Source of the DNA: Idiomarina abyssalis
GTDB taxonomy: Bacteria > Pseudomonadota > Gammaproteobacteria > Enterobacterales > Alteromonadaceae
NCBI RefSeq assembly: GCF_900116625.1
Contig: NZ_FPBE01000001.1
Coordinates: forward strand, 868,001 to 932,000
Direction: 5' to 3'
DNA: 64,000 nucleotides
Shown here: in pieces, positions 16,870 to 26,713 of the stretch
Layout of the letters: every line of letters starts with the position of its first letter
Numbering within the stretch: position 1 is the first letter of the stretch
Translations under genes and position numbers: made by a program
Notes under the pieces: model-generated
The model's database searches: none
What the model was told of the DNA's origin: nothing
What the model saw: the letters and a program-made list of their open reading frames with translations, nothing else

Positions 16870-19800
16870 TTAGTAGTTTTCTAATGCCTCTTTCGTACTC
16901 ATATCTTTGGGTTCCGGCGGTTTTGCCAACCCATACCAGGACAACATAGTACGCAAGCCCCGTTTACTATCGGCCAGAATGAGATACAGGCAAGGTATCA
17001 ACAATAAGGTGATAACGGTGGCAAAGATAATACCGAATGCCAATGATATCGCCATTGGAATCACTATTTTCGCCTGCAGACTCTTCTCCAGTACAATCGG
17101 TAGCAAACCAAAGAAGGTGGTCAACGAGGTTAAGGTAATGGCCCGGAAACGGCGACAACCGGCATCCAGAACAGCCTTACGTAAGTCGGTTCCCACTTCA
17201 CGTGCACGGTTAACATAGTCGACCATAACCAAACTGTCGTTTACCACAACCCCAGCCAGCGCAATGATACCGAACAGACTCAAAATGCTAACCGGCATAC
17301 CAATTACCCAGTGCCCGATAACCGCACCGATAACCCCAAAAGGTATCACCGACATAATGATCAACGGCTGACTGTATGATTTCAATGGAATAGCCATTAG
17401 CGCATAGACTGCAAACATCGCCAACAAACCACCAATTGCCAACGAACCAGTCGCTTCCGCCTCATCTTGAGTAGCGCCCTGTAATTCAAAGCTGACACTT
17501 GGATACTTATCCAGAATAGTCTGGATTTTCTCTTTACGAACCTCTTCGACAATGCGGAAAGGCTCAACTTTATCTTTATCCGCACGAGCACGAACATTCA
17601 CAGAACGTTGACGGTCTATACGAGTAATGGTGCTGTAACCTTCAGCAAACTCAATATCCGCCAGTTCGGTAAATGGAATTTCAGACCCGTCCGGAGCGCG
17701 CAGTTTCATATCCTGTAAGTTACCAACAGACTCGCGTTGATCACGAGGGTAGCGAACCATGACTTTTATTTCTTCGTCACCTCGCTGAATACGCTGTGCT
17801 TCAGCGCCATAAAACGCGTAGCGGACCTGTGTGGCCAACTCGGCCAGGTTAATTCCCATAGCTGTAGCTAGTGGCTTAGTCTGTAGCAGAATCTCTTCTT
17901 TACCATCCCCAAAGGTATCTTCTATATCGAATACACCGTCGTAGTCGGCAAGCTCGAGTTTCAGTTCATCCGCTGCCGCTTTTAGCTCATCCAAATCTTC
18001 GCCTACTAACTGGAACTCAATATCAAAGCCGCTGCCGCCGCCAATACTTCCCTGGAAATTAAGGGCACGTACGCCAGCCAATTCTGGTACTTCTTCACGC
18101 CATTGGTTTACGATTTCAAAGCCATCTAGCTGGCGATCTTCACCTTTTTTCAGCTCAACGAAAACCGTACCTGCCGTAGTGCCGTTCATCCAGATATTGG
18201 TGTGTCTGACAGCGCCTTCGCCTTCTGTTTCCTTAATGCGATTATCAACTGCCGTCAGAGACTGCTCCACACTATTCAAAACTTCAATAGTTCGTGTTTC
18301 TGACGTACCCGGCTGCATTTCTACATTTGCCTGAACAAAGTCACTCGGAATATCCGGGAAGAAAACCCAGCGAACGATACCGCCGCTCATAAGGCCTACC
18401 ATTAGAATCAGCAGACCAACAAAGCTCGCTAGTGTTGTATAGCGATAATGCAGGCACTTTTTAAGAAACGGTCGGTAATAATTTTCAACGAACGACTTAA
18501 TGGCACCAGCAAATTTGTTACGGAACCGCTGAAAAGCGTTAGCTTTTTCACCTTCTTGTTTGGAGTACTTCATTTTGCTGATGTGCGCAGGCAGAATCAG
18601 CTTTGACTCGACCAGTGAAAACGCCAGACAAAGAATAACGACCCAGGCAATAGACTCCCAGATTGCTCCCATCCCCCCTTCAACCGTTAACATAGGGACG
18701 AACGCAACCATGGTAGTCAACACACCAAAGGTTGCCGGCATAGCGACTCGCTTAGCCCCCGCAATAACGTTATCAACTGTCTTGCCGTTTTCTTCTATTT
18801 CTGTGTATGCGCTCTCCCCTATGACTATGGCATCGTCCACCACTATCCCTAACACTAATATGAAGCCAAACAGCGATATCATATTAATAGAAACGTCAAA
18901 CATAGGGAGCGGCATTAATGCAATGGTTCCCAGGAAACAGACAGGAATACCTATCATGACCCAGAACGCCAAACGCAACTGCAGGAAAAGCGACAACATG
19001 AGGAAGACCAGCAAACCACCCATCCACATATTGTTGAGCATAAGGTCTAAGCGACCCTGAAGGTAATAGGAGGAATCTCCCCATTGCGCCAGTTGAACCG
19101 CATCCGGTAATTCTTTGTTTTTCCGTTCAACGTAGCCGCGAACATACTCCGCAATTTTGAGGTCATTCTGGTCACCAACAGACTGTACCCGGACAAAAGT
19201 TGCCGGTTTACCATCAAAGCGGGTATAAGATTCCTCTTCCACAAAGCCATCTTGTACTTTGGCAATGTCATCCAGAGTTAGGCGCGTTCCGTCTGCGCGG
19301 CTCAACAGAACAATTTTTTCAAATTCGCCGCCGACATAGGCCTGGTTATTGGCTCGCAACAGAATGTCACCATTCGGTGTTTTAATTGAGCCGCCCGCCA
19401 CATCAATTGAGGTACCACGCACCGCTTCAACTATTTGCGAGAAAGTCAGTCCATAACGCTCAAGGTCTTGCTGAGAGATCTCAATCGAAATTTCGTAGTC
19501 GCGGTCGCCAACCACGTCTACCTTTGTAATACCGCCGACCGTTTTAAGTTCATCACGAACTTCTTTTGCTAACTCCTTTCTACCCCGCTCGTCGAGATCT
19601 CCATAGACCGACATCCAAATAACTTGTCGCTGAGGTCGAATCCGGTAGATATTCGGCTTCTCAATTTGCTGAGGAAAGTTAGGAATAGCGTCCACCAGCA
19701 TTTTGACTTCATCCATGACAACCTGTACATCATAATCAGGCTCCACTTCCAATGTGACGCTACCACCGCCTTCTCTGGACTGCGATGTCATTTCTTCAAT

Positions 19801-20046
19801 ACCGTCAACATCTTCAATAGCGTCTTCTATCAGCATAATCACACCCTGTTCTACTTCCTGGGGTGCGGCGCCGGGAAATGGCACCTGAATACTGATAATA
19901 TTTAATTCAACTTCTGGAAACATTTGCTTGCGCACACTAAATACCGATAACGCACCTGCAACCAGAATGATGATCATTAATAGGTTGGCGGCCACGGTAT
20001 TGCGTGCAAACCACGCAATAAGGCCTGTCTGTTTTTCTGTCGTCAT
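16870..20046 (-). CDS. RND efflux transporter, inner-membrane permease (AcrB/HAE-1-like)
   Basis: A 1058-residue proton-driven pump subunit with twelve transmembrane helices and two large periplasmic loops. The N-terminus is IAWFARNTVAANLLMIII, with VPFPGAAPQEVEQGV after TM1. TM4 carries the paired proton-relay aspartates in LGIVVDDAIVIGE, and the repeat half has LFGIIALAGVVVNDSLVMVDY. The subgroup is the divergent HAE-1 relatives often seen as two-gene operons, here with the adaptor six bases upstream. No outer-membrane channel or regulator gene is adjacent, so a shared TolC is likely. Substrates unknown. Confidence 0.92.
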   Translation of the reverse strand: MTTEKQTGLIAWFARNTVAANLLMIIILVAGALSVFSVRKQMFPEVELNIISIQVPFPGAAPQEVEQGVIMLIEDAIEDVDGIEEMTSQSREGGGSVTLEVEPDYDVQVVMDEVKMLVDAIPNFPQQIEKPNIYRIRPQRQVIWMSVYGDLDERGRKELAKEVRDELKTVGGITKVDVVGDRDYEISIEISQQDLERYGLTFSQIVEAVRGTSIDVAGGSIKTPNGDILLRANNQAYVGGEFEKIVLLSRADGTRLTLDDIAKVQDGFVEEESYTRFDGKPATFVRVQSVGDQNDLKIAEYVRGYVERKNKELPDAVQLAQWGDSSYYLQGRLDLMLNNMWMGGLLVFLMLSLFLQLRLAFWVMIGIPVCFLGTIALMPLPMFDVSINMISLFGFILVLGIVVDDAIVIGESAYTEIEENGKTVDNVIAGAKRVAMPATFGVLTTMVAFVPMLTVEGGMGAIWESIAWVVILCLAFSLVESKLILPAHISKMKYSKQEGEKANAFQRFRNKFAGAIKSFVENYYRPFLKKCLHYRYTTLASFVGLLILMVGLMSGGIVRWVFFPDIPSDFVQANVEMQPGTSETRTIEVLNSVEQSLTAVDNRIKETEGEGAVRHTNIWMNGTTAGTVFVELKKGEDRQLDGFEIVNQWREEVPELAGVRALNFQGSIGGGSGFDIEFQLVGEDLDELKAAADELKLELADYDGVFDIEDTFGDGKEEILLQTKPLATAMGINLAELATQVRYAFYGAEAQRIQRGDEEIKVMVRYPRDQRESVGNLQDMKLRAPDGSEIPFTELADIEFAEGYSTITRIDRQRSVNVRARADKDKVEPFRIVEEVRKEKIQTILDKYPSVSFELQGATQDEAEATGSLAIGGLLAMFAVYALMAIPLKSYSQPLIIMSVIPFGVIGAVIGHWVIGMPVSILSLFGIIALAGVVVNDSLVMVDYVNRAREVGTDLRKAVLDAGCRRFRAITLTSLTTFFGLLPIVLEKSLQAKIVIPMAISLAFGIIFATVITLLLIPCLYLILADSKRGLRTMLSWYGLAKPPEPKDMSTKEALENY

Positions 20047-20051
20047 GATAC

Positions 20052-21278
20052 TTACCCGCCTACATTTTCAGAGTCGGTGTCTTCTTTGTCACCGTCATCT
20101 GACTTGGCTGCTGTTTCCATTTGCTCAGGCAAAGGGTCTCCTGGCAAACGAACTTTCATGCCCGGTAAGGCATTTTTGAGCTGAGTAAGCACCACTTTGT
20201 CGCCACTTTCCAAACCAGAACTTATTAGGCTCTTGTTGCCTTGCGTACGCACTACCTCTACATCGCGTTTTTCCAGTTCACGGCTTTCCGGAACAATCCA
20301 TACAGAGCTATCTGGATTCAAAGCATAGGTAGGAACTTCCATCAGACCTTTTGCAGATTCACCTTCAACTTTTGCCTGAACAAAACGGCCATAACGCAAT
20401 GGCACTTTATGGGTTTCACCGCTCAAATTATAAGGATCAGGAACTTCAACAACACCGTAAATGACACGGCTGTTTTCATCCAGAACGCCTTCGGTGCGGA
20501 CCAATCTTCCCTGCCAGGTCGCTGACTGACCTGAAACCAGAGACTCTAACTGCACACGAGGCTTTTCTTCAGCAATTGCCGGATCCAGAATATAAGTCAT
20601 ATCAAGGTCGCTCAGAGGTAGGCGAACCTCTGCGGTGCGAGTGTCAAACACCAAGGCTATTTGACTACCCGTTGAAACAAACTGCCCTAAGTTTGCTTCT
20701 TTACTTCTTAATACACTGTCAAATGGTGCCTTAATGGTTGTACGTTCTAAGTCACGCTCTGCCTTTGCAAGGTTTGCCTCTGCAGATTCAACCGCCGCGA
20801 TAGCACTAGCCAGTTGCGGCTTACGTAAACCTAATTCAGGAGCCTTACCGTCTTCAAATGCTGCCCACTCTTCTTCGGCAACTCTTGCCCGTGCTTTCTC
20901 CTGCTCAAGTTCCGATTGAGCTTGCAGCAGCGCTGCCCGGGCTTGTTGAACTGCGACTTCATAATCAGAAGGGTCCACCTGAATGAGCATGTCACCTTCT
21001 TTGAAAAAACCGCCGGCATTATAGTTATCAGCCACATCGACAATCTGACCGGTAACCTCTGCCACCAGCATAGTGGAATGCTTAGGTCTTACTGTTCCCT
21101 GGGAATCAACAATAAAAGTCATGTCACGGGGACTAACTTCGAGAACCTCAACCATTGCTGCAGGTTTTGTCTGGTCGCGTTGTTTTGGAGGCTCAGCGGT
21201 CATGCTGGCCAAGACTGATAAAACAATAGCACCCACAATGATTAACGGTGGAATAAAGGCGCGTTTTGGAAATTTCAT
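20052..21278 (-). CDS. RND efflux periplasmic adaptor (membrane fusion protein, HlyD/AcrA-like)
   Basis: A 408-residue adaptor with one N-terminal membrane anchor (FIPPLIIVGAIVLSVLASM). It then has a barrel-sandwich strand set with GTVRPKHSTMLVAEVTGQIV, a coiled-coil hairpin of Gln/Ala/Glu-rich helices (about residues 125-180), the second lipoyl half with IKAPFDSVLRSKEANLGQFVS split by the hairpin, and a beta-barrel. It would bridge the RND permease and an outer-membrane channel. The C-terminal tail is acidic (KSDDGDKEDTDSENVGG). It is first in the two-gene operon. Confidence 0.9.
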   Translation of the reverse strand: MKFPKRAFIPPLIIVGAIVLSVLASMTAEPPKQRDQTKPAAMVEVLEVSPRDMTFIVDSQGTVRPKHSTMLVAEVTGQIVDVADNYNAGGFFKEGDMLIQVDPSDYEVAVQQARAALLQAQSELEQEKARARVAEEEWAAFEDGKAPELGLRKPQLASAIAAVESAEANLAKAERDLERTTIKAPFDSVLRSKEANLGQFVSTGSQIALVFDTRTAEVRLPLSDLDMTYILDPAIAEEKPRVQLESLVSGQSATWQGRLVRTEGVLDENSRVIYGVVEVPDPYNLSGETHKVPLRYGRFVQAKVEGESAKGLMEVPTYALNPDSSVWIVPESRELEKRDVEVVRTQGNKSLISSGLESGDKVVLTQLKNALPGMKVRLPGDPLPEQMETAAKSDDGDKEDTDSENVGG

Positions 21279-21398
21279 TTTATTGTTCTGCTCTTATTGA
21301 TTAATTCACAGCCTTATTATCGCTGTTAATATTGTAAAATGTTAGACGTTAACTGTTGCCAGTTGTGTGAATACGCCGGAAAGTTGTAACTGACTGTT

Positions 21399-23366
21399 TC
21401 AACCCTCCAGTAACCAACGTTCAGCAGCCTCTACATAACGCGGTTTACCCATTAACAGAACCACATCCTGCGACTCCAGTTCTGTATCACTATCGGGCTC
21501 AGGAAATTCCTCGTCATCACGTCGCAAAGCTTTCAACTGAACCTGATGCTTGTCCCAGTCGAGTTCATCAATGCGTTTACCGATAGCCCAGGCACCTTCC
21601 GGCAAAGTTAACGCCTTCAGAAACTCCAGCTTATCCGAGAGCTCTGGGTCCATATCGGTTTCTGAACCCTGGAAGAAACCGTGCATTTCTCCATAGTGGT
21701 TACGACGTTCTTTATCCAGCCGGGCAAGAATACGGCGTATCGGAATTCCGCTACGATTCAACACATGAGAAATAAGCATCAGGCTTGCTTCCAATGTATC
21801 CGGCACCACCTGAGAAGCGCCTGCTTCCTGCAGCTGAGTCAATCTCATGTCATCTTTACTGCGCACAATAATGTAAGCATCAGGGTTCAATTGACGCAGT
21901 TCTTTCAATACATCCAGGGCGCGTAGATCATCGGCGAAGCTGATAATAATCAAGTCCACCGTTTCAGCTCCTACGGCTCGTAAAATGTCTTTACGGGCAC
22001 TGTCTCCGAAATAAACCCGGGCGCCACCGGCGACTGCTTCCTGAACCCTCATAGGATCATTGTCGACGGCAATATGCGTAATGCCCTCAGCATCAAGGAA
22101 CCGGCTCATGGTTTGCCCAACCCGACCAAAACCGCAAATGAGTACTTGATTTTCAAGACCCTCACCGCCCGTTGTGCGTTGCTTCTCAATATCGACTAAT
22201 GGATCAGGGTGACGAACCACTAGGTTAACCAGGGGTTTAAGACGATGAATGACTATAGGGGTCATGGCCATACTCAGTACGCCAATACCTATCATGCTGG
22301 TAACAATTTCTTTACTCAGTAAACCATGAGTGCTTGCTAACGCCACAATAACGAAGCCGAACTCACCCATTTGAAACAGCGAAATACCACTGCCCCAGGC
22401 GTCTTCATCTCGCTCACCCATAAAGCGGGCAACCGAGCTTATCAGGGCAATTTTAATCACCGCCATAATAACCAGCGCCAGAAGTATCCAGTGAAAATTT
22501 TGAACAAAACCATAAAGCTGAAGCTGCATACCAATGGTAGTAAAAAAGAGCCCCATCAAAATGTCACGAAACGGACGAATATCAGCCTCTAACTGGTGTT
22601 TATATTGGCTTTCACCCAGCATCATACCTGCAAGGAAAGCCCCCAGCGCCATGGAAAGCCCAAAGATATGCGTCATACCGCCGGCAACCAGAGCTACCAG
22701 TAACGTAGCAAGAACAAAGAGCTCATCGGTTCTCTGTTTAGCTATTTCCTTAAATAAGTAAGGTAATACCCATTTCCCAATAGTCATAAGCACGGCAATA
22801 ACCGCGGCACCTTTGGCTAAGGCAAACAATAAAGTGGATCCAATATTGCCGTCATCGGATGCTAATAATGGAATGATAATAAGCAGAGGAACAACGGCTA
22901 TATCCTGAAAGAGCAGAATAGCAACAGTCATCTGCCCTCGCCGGGTGGAGGTTTGCGCACTCTCTTTCAACTGCTTAATAACAACCGCCGTCGATGACAG
23001 AGCCAGCGCACCCGCTATTGCTAACGAAGCTGCCCATTCATCTAACCAAATAAAAGCTATAAGCAAGAATACCAGCAGTGAACCAAGAACCTGTGCCGCC
23101 CCTAGTCCGAATACCCAGCGTCGCATTGCAATCATTTTAGGCAACGAGAACTCCAGACCGAGCGAGAACAACAGCAACACAATTCCCAACTCTGCGACCA
23201 GATGATAGTCATCGGGATCGGCTATCCAGCCCATAACATCTGGACCGGCGATAATGCCTGCAACTAAGTAAGCCAAAATTGCTGGTAACTTAATTCTTCG
23301 GAACAACCAGACCAGAATCACGGCAACGGCCAATAGAAGCAGAAGACTGGAAAAAGTACCGTTCAT
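21399..23366 (-). CDS. Kef-type CPA2 monovalent cation:proton antiporter with C-terminal NAD-binding domain
   Basis: A 655-residue protein. Residues 1 to about 385 form a twelve- or thirteen-helix CPA2 exchanger, and the rest is cytosolic. An RCK/TrkA-N Rossmann domain has VLICGFGRVGQTMSRFL and the acidic end of strand two (AVDNDP), and a TrkA-C-like domain is at the C-terminus (LPEGAWAIGKRIDEL). KefB/KefC proteins export potassium and are gated by glutathione adducts or nucleotides. No kefF/kefG partner is adjacent, so the precise regulation cannot be stated. It diverges from the GGDEF gene across a 166-base AT-rich gap. Confidence 0.88.
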   Translation of the reverse strand: MNGTFSSLLLLLAVAVILVWLFRRIKLPAILAYLVAGIIAGPDVMGWIADPDDYHLVAELGIVLLLFSLGLEFSLPKMIAMRRWVFGLGAAQVLGSLLVFLLIAFIWLDEWAASLAIAGALALSSTAVVIKQLKESAQTSTRRGQMTVAILLFQDIAVVPLLIIIPLLASDDGNIGSTLLFALAKGAAVIAVLMTIGKWVLPYLFKEIAKQRTDELFVLATLLVALVAGGMTHIFGLSMALGAFLAGMMLGESQYKHQLEADIRPFRDILMGLFFTTIGMQLQLYGFVQNFHWILLALVIMAVIKIALISSVARFMGERDEDAWGSGISLFQMGEFGFVIVALASTHGLLSKEIVTSMIGIGVLSMAMTPIVIHRLKPLVNLVVRHPDPLVDIEKQRTTGGEGLENQVLICGFGRVGQTMSRFLDAEGITHIAVDNDPMRVQEAVAGGARVYFGDSARKDILRAVGAETVDLIIISFADDLRALDVLKELRQLNPDAYIIVRSKDDMRLTQLQEAGASQVVPDTLEASLMLISHVLNRSGIPIRRILARLDKERRNHYGEMHGFFQGSETDMDPELSDKLEFLKALTLPEGAWAIGKRIDELDWDKHQVQLKALRRDDEEFPEPDSDTELESQDVVLLMGKPRYVEAAERWLLEG

Positions 23367-23532
23367 TCAGAAGCTCCCGAATTGTTTTGTTTTTGTAGTG
23401 TCAAAATAGTAACACTCTTTTGTTTCAGAAAAACTAGCTCTTATAAAGTTTTGTAAATTATAAAGATTTTAATTCTGGCTCGAATTTTGCAGAGTTAATT
23501 TCAATTATTAAATTCAGGCACAAAGGTTTGTC

Positions 23533-24438
23533 ATGTTAAACAGAGCTGTCGCTAAAGCTGAGAGTAAAACAACTGAGAACAAAACTCAGGCGATTATCAG
23601 TCAGTTAACATCATCAACAGAACTAAAGTCCAAGTCGGCTCCGCTCAGCGAACGCTTGCAAACCTCTCTCGACTTAAATCAAGTGCTGTCAATTTATGCC
23701 GAATATATGCTACAACGACTGCCTGTTAGCGCATTACAATTCATCTCAGACGACCAAATTATTAACCTGGTTGGTAATTACCAAGACCAAAATAGTGAGT
23801 ACTCGGTCATGCTTTACGCTGATAACGAATACTTAGGACAAATGGTCTATCAATTTAAACGCCCCCCTTCCTACGTTAATAAAGTACGGCTGGAACAAAT
23901 GCATAAACACCTGACTTTCCCGCTGAGAAATGCAATACACTTTTCTCGTTTACGGAAAGTTGCGGTGCGCGATCATTTAACCGGATTAGGCAACCGCGCT
24001 CTGTTAGACGAGACTTTAGAGCACCTCAGCGCTCGTCTAAAACGGGACAACAGCCAGTCTCATATTGTTATGCTACTGGACATGGACGGCTTCAAAGCGG
24101 TTAATGACCGCCATGGCCACCAACAAGGTGACGAAGTGCTTAAGCAGTTTGGTCAATTACTACAACAGCAGCTACGAGATACAGACCGAGTGTTTCGTTA
24201 CGGTGGTGACGAGTTCGTACTTATACTAGAAAACACTCAACCGGAACAAGCCGAGGAAGTGTTCCTACGCATACGTAATGCGCTTAATAACGACATTAAA
24301 CTTGCCACTTTTAACATTGGGGTCAGTGCCGGCAGCCTGGCCATGGAAAGCTTCCACAGCGCACAAGACATTATTGATGAAGCCGACAGACGTCTTTACG
24401 CCGCTAAAGTAGCGGGAAAAGATCAGCATTTGAGTTAA
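23533..24438 (+). CDS. Diguanylate cyclase (GGDEF domain, intact active site and I-site)
   Basis: A 301-residue soluble protein that should make cyclic di-GMP from GTP. The C-terminal half is a GGDEF domain: DHLTGLGNRALLDE, LLDMDGFKAVNDRHGHQQGD, and the catalytic GGDEF at 224-228. The inhibitory site RxxD (Arg215-Asp218) lies exactly five residues before it, so product inhibition is expected. The N-terminal 140 residues have no membrane segment and look GAF-like (SLDLNQVLSIYAEYML opening), but I cannot name a ligand. Its 3' end overlaps the convergent tilS gene by 35 bases. Confidence 0.92.
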   Translation: MLNRAVAKAESKTTENKTQAIISQLTSSTELKSKSAPLSERLQTSLDLNQVLSIYAEYMLQRLPVSALQFISDDQIINLVGNYQDQNSEYSVMLYADNEYLGQMVYQFKRPPSYVNKVRLEQMHKHLTFPLRNAIHFSRLRKVAVRDHLTGLGNRALLDETLEHLSARLKRDNSQSHIVMLLDMDGFKAVNDRHGHQQGDEVLKQFGQLLQQQLRDTDRVFRYGGDEFVLILENTQPEQAEEVFLRIRNALNNDIKLATFNIGVSAGSLAMESFHSAQDIIDEADRRLYAAKVAGKDQHLS

Positions 24439-25735
24439 ACCACACCGGCTCCGGCAAACTGATAGTGTCCTCAGTCTGAAAACTAAACCAACCCATACCG
24501 GCAACCCAAAGGTATTTTTCATTAAGTTCGAGTATGGGCCGTCTTTGTCTTAACCAGGGCGGAACACCGGCTTGCTTTAGCCATTCTTTAAGTTTTTTCC
24601 GCCCCTGACGCCCAGGCTTTGCCAGTTTTTCCGCGGGCAATGAAAAGGTAAGTTTTAGCTGATTACTGCCCTCGACAAGCTCAGTCGGGACAGTCAGTTT
24701 ACCCCACTTGCCCAAGTCGATGTTCGTTTCAGTTACTAAAGAATCACCGGGTAATTTGGCTAGCTTAACGTCACACCAAAGTGCATGCTGAAAATACCGT
24801 ACAACGTAACCGTCACACTGTATTTGTAGCTGACTGTCATCGCTGGCCGTAAGTGCCTGACGACGGATTTGTTCTAGCTGCTCGTAACTTGGTAATGGCT
24901 TTTTCTGCTCTTGCAGCCAAGTGCGTAGCAAGGCACGTTGCATTGCTTCTGAGCGTTGATTTAGTAACAAGAGAGGAAAGTGATGGGTATGGCTCTGTTG
25001 GTTATGTAGTTTTTCTAACAACAGTTCATCCATAACCTGCTGTTGTTCAGCACAAAGCTTTGCGGCACGCAAAACACTTTGACCAAACTGAGGCCAACGT
25101 TGTTCCAGTACAGGAACGACATCATGCCGGAGAAAGTTTCGCTCAATGCTTGTATCGTAATTGGTATCGTCTTCTATCCAGGTCAAATTACGCTGCGTTG
25201 CGTAATCTAAAATTTGTTCTTTACTGACACTCAGCAGAGGTCGACATAATCGACGGTTTCCTGCCCACGGCTGAATACGTGCCATAGAAGACAAGCCCTT
25301 AGGACCGCTGCCACGTTTTAACTGCAGAAAAAAGGTTTCAATTTGATCGTTACGGTGCTGACCAAGCAGTAGCACGGTGTCATTTTGAGTCAGTTCAGCC
25401 ATCCGTTGGTAGCGCCCTTCACGACCTGCGGCTTCTTTGCTCTGCCTGTTTGCAACAGGCACATCGAGTGGCTCAAAAATGGTTGGAATACCGTAAGCTT
25501 TTGCTGCTTCCTCTATGGTCGAGGACCAGTCAGCAGAGCTTGGATGGAAACTGTGATCCAGATGAATCGCCAGGTAGTCATACTGAGGATGTTGCTGACG
25601 ATAACGCATCAGCAAATCAAGAATGGTTTGTGAGTCAGCCCCACCGCCCAGAGCAGCAACTAATTGCTGCCCCGGCTTTAATGCGAGAGATTCTAAAGCG
25701 TCACAAAATAGGTCGTATAGACCGTCAACCGTCAT
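24404..25735 (-). CDS. tilS: tRNA(Ile)-lysidine synthase
   Basis: A 443-residue PP-loop ATPase that converts C34 of tRNA-Ile(CAU) to lysidine so that AUA is read as isoleucine. The N-terminal domain has the ATP PP-loop, here GGGADS instead of the usual SGGxDS. LLLGQHRNDQIETFFLQLKRGSG split by the motif HRNDQIET, GPKGLSSM, and NLTWIEDDTNYD with RNFLRHDVVP follow. The middle and C-terminal tRNA-binding domains include KPGRQGRKKLKEWLKQAGVPP. It lies six bases after accA on the same strand, in the common order dnaE-accA-tilS. Confidence 0.93.
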   Translation of the reverse strand: MTVDGLYDLFCDALESLALKPGQQLVAALGGGADSQTILDLLMRYRQQHPQYDYLAIHLDHSFHPSSADWSSTIEEAAKAYGIPTIFEPLDVPVANRQSKEAAGREGRYQRMAELTQNDTVLLLGQHRNDQIETFFLQLKRGSGPKGLSSMARIQPWAGNRRLCRPLLSVSKEQILDYATQRNLTWIEDDTNYDTSIERNFLRHDVVPVLEQRWPQFGQSVLRAAKLCAEQQQVMDELLLEKLHNQQSHTHHFPLLLLNQRSEAMQRALLRTWLQEQKKPLPSYEQLEQIRRQALTASDDSQLQIQCDGYVVRYFQHALWCDVKLAKLPGDSLVTETNIDLGKWGKLTVPTELVEGSNQLKLTFSLPAEKLAKPGRQGRKKLKEWLKQAGVPPWLRQRRPILELNEKYLWVAGMGWFSFQTEDTISLPEPVWFNSNADLFPLL

Positions 25736-25741
25736 TGGAAA

Positions 25742-26698
25742 TTAGCAGTAACCGAAAGACATCAGTTTACGATAACGCTGGTCCAGCAACTCTTCGTGGC
25801 TTAGGTCTTTTAGGCTTTCTAAGTCTGACACCAACTGCTGCTTCAGTCGCGTTGCCATTTCTTCCTGATGGCGATGCGCACCGCCCAGAGGTTCAGGAAT
25901 GATAGCGTCGATTAAACCGAGCTCTTTACTACGCTGCGCAGTTACCCCCATAGCTTCTGCTGCTAAAGGTGCTTTACTGGCACTTTTCCATAAAATTGAG
26001 GCACAACCTTCAGGAGAAATAACCGAGTAGGTACTGTACTGCAGCATATTAACCCGGTCGCCAACACCAATAGCCAGTGCTCCTCCAGAGCCGCCTTCGC
26101 CTATAACAGTACAAACAATTGGAACGGTTAAACGAGCCATAACTTTTAAATTACGAGCAATTGCTTCACTTTGTCCGCGCTCTTCAGCACCAATCCCAGG
26201 ATACGCACCGGGCGTATCAATAAAGGTTACTACCGGCATATTGAAACGTTCAGCTGTCTCCATAAGACGCAATGCTTTCCGATAACCTTCCGGTTTTGGC
26301 ATACCAAAATTACGGCGGATTTTTTCTTTCGTTTCACGCCCTTTCTGCTGACCAATAACCATCACCGGCTTGCCATCCAAACGTGCAATACCACCGACAA
26401 TTGCTTCATCATTAGCAAAAGAGCGATCACCCGCCATTTCATCAAATTCGGTGAAGATCATACGGATATAATCAAGCGTGTATGGACGTAGCGGATGACG
26501 CGCCAGTTGTGCTACCTGCCACGCACCGAGATCAGAGAAGATTTTCTCTGTCAGTTCCTGACTTTTTGTTGTCAGTCGCTGGACTTCTTCTTCCAAGTTA
26601 AGATCCAGTTGCCCGCGGTCGCCAACAGATTTCAGTTCTTCAATCTGCGCTTCAAGTTCTGCAATCGGCTGTTCAAAATCCAGAAAATTAAGGCTCAT
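25742..26698 (-). CDS. accA: Acetyl-CoA carboxylase carboxyltransferase subunit alpha
   Basis: A 318-residue subunit, the usual length, that transfers carboxylate from carboxybiotin to acetyl-CoA to make malonyl-CoA for fatty acid synthesis, together with AccD. It opens with [20 protein letters not shown]. Core blocks are [38 protein letters not shown] and [17 protein letters not shown], the CoA/carboxyl-handling crotonase-like loops. It lies 15 bases downstream of dnaE and directly before tilS, the standard gammaproteobacterial order. Confidence 0.96.
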   Translation of the reverse strand: MSLNFLDFEQPIAELEAQIEELKSVGDRGQLDLNLEEEVQRLTTKSQELTEKIFSDLGAWQVAQLARHPLRPYTLDYIRMIFTEFDEMAGDRSFANDEAIVGGIARLDGKPVMVIGQQKGRETKEKIRRNFGMPKPEGYRKALRLMETAERFNMPVVTFIDTPGAYPGIGAEERGQSEAIARNLKVMARLTVPIVCTVIGEGGSGGALAIGVGDRVNMLQYSTYSVISPEGCASILWKSASKAPLAAEAMGVTAQRSKELGLIDAIIPEPLGGAHRHQEEMATRLKQQLVSDLESLKDLSHEELLDQRYRKLMSFGYC

Positions 26699-26713
26699 TC
26701 GCTGTCATTTCCT

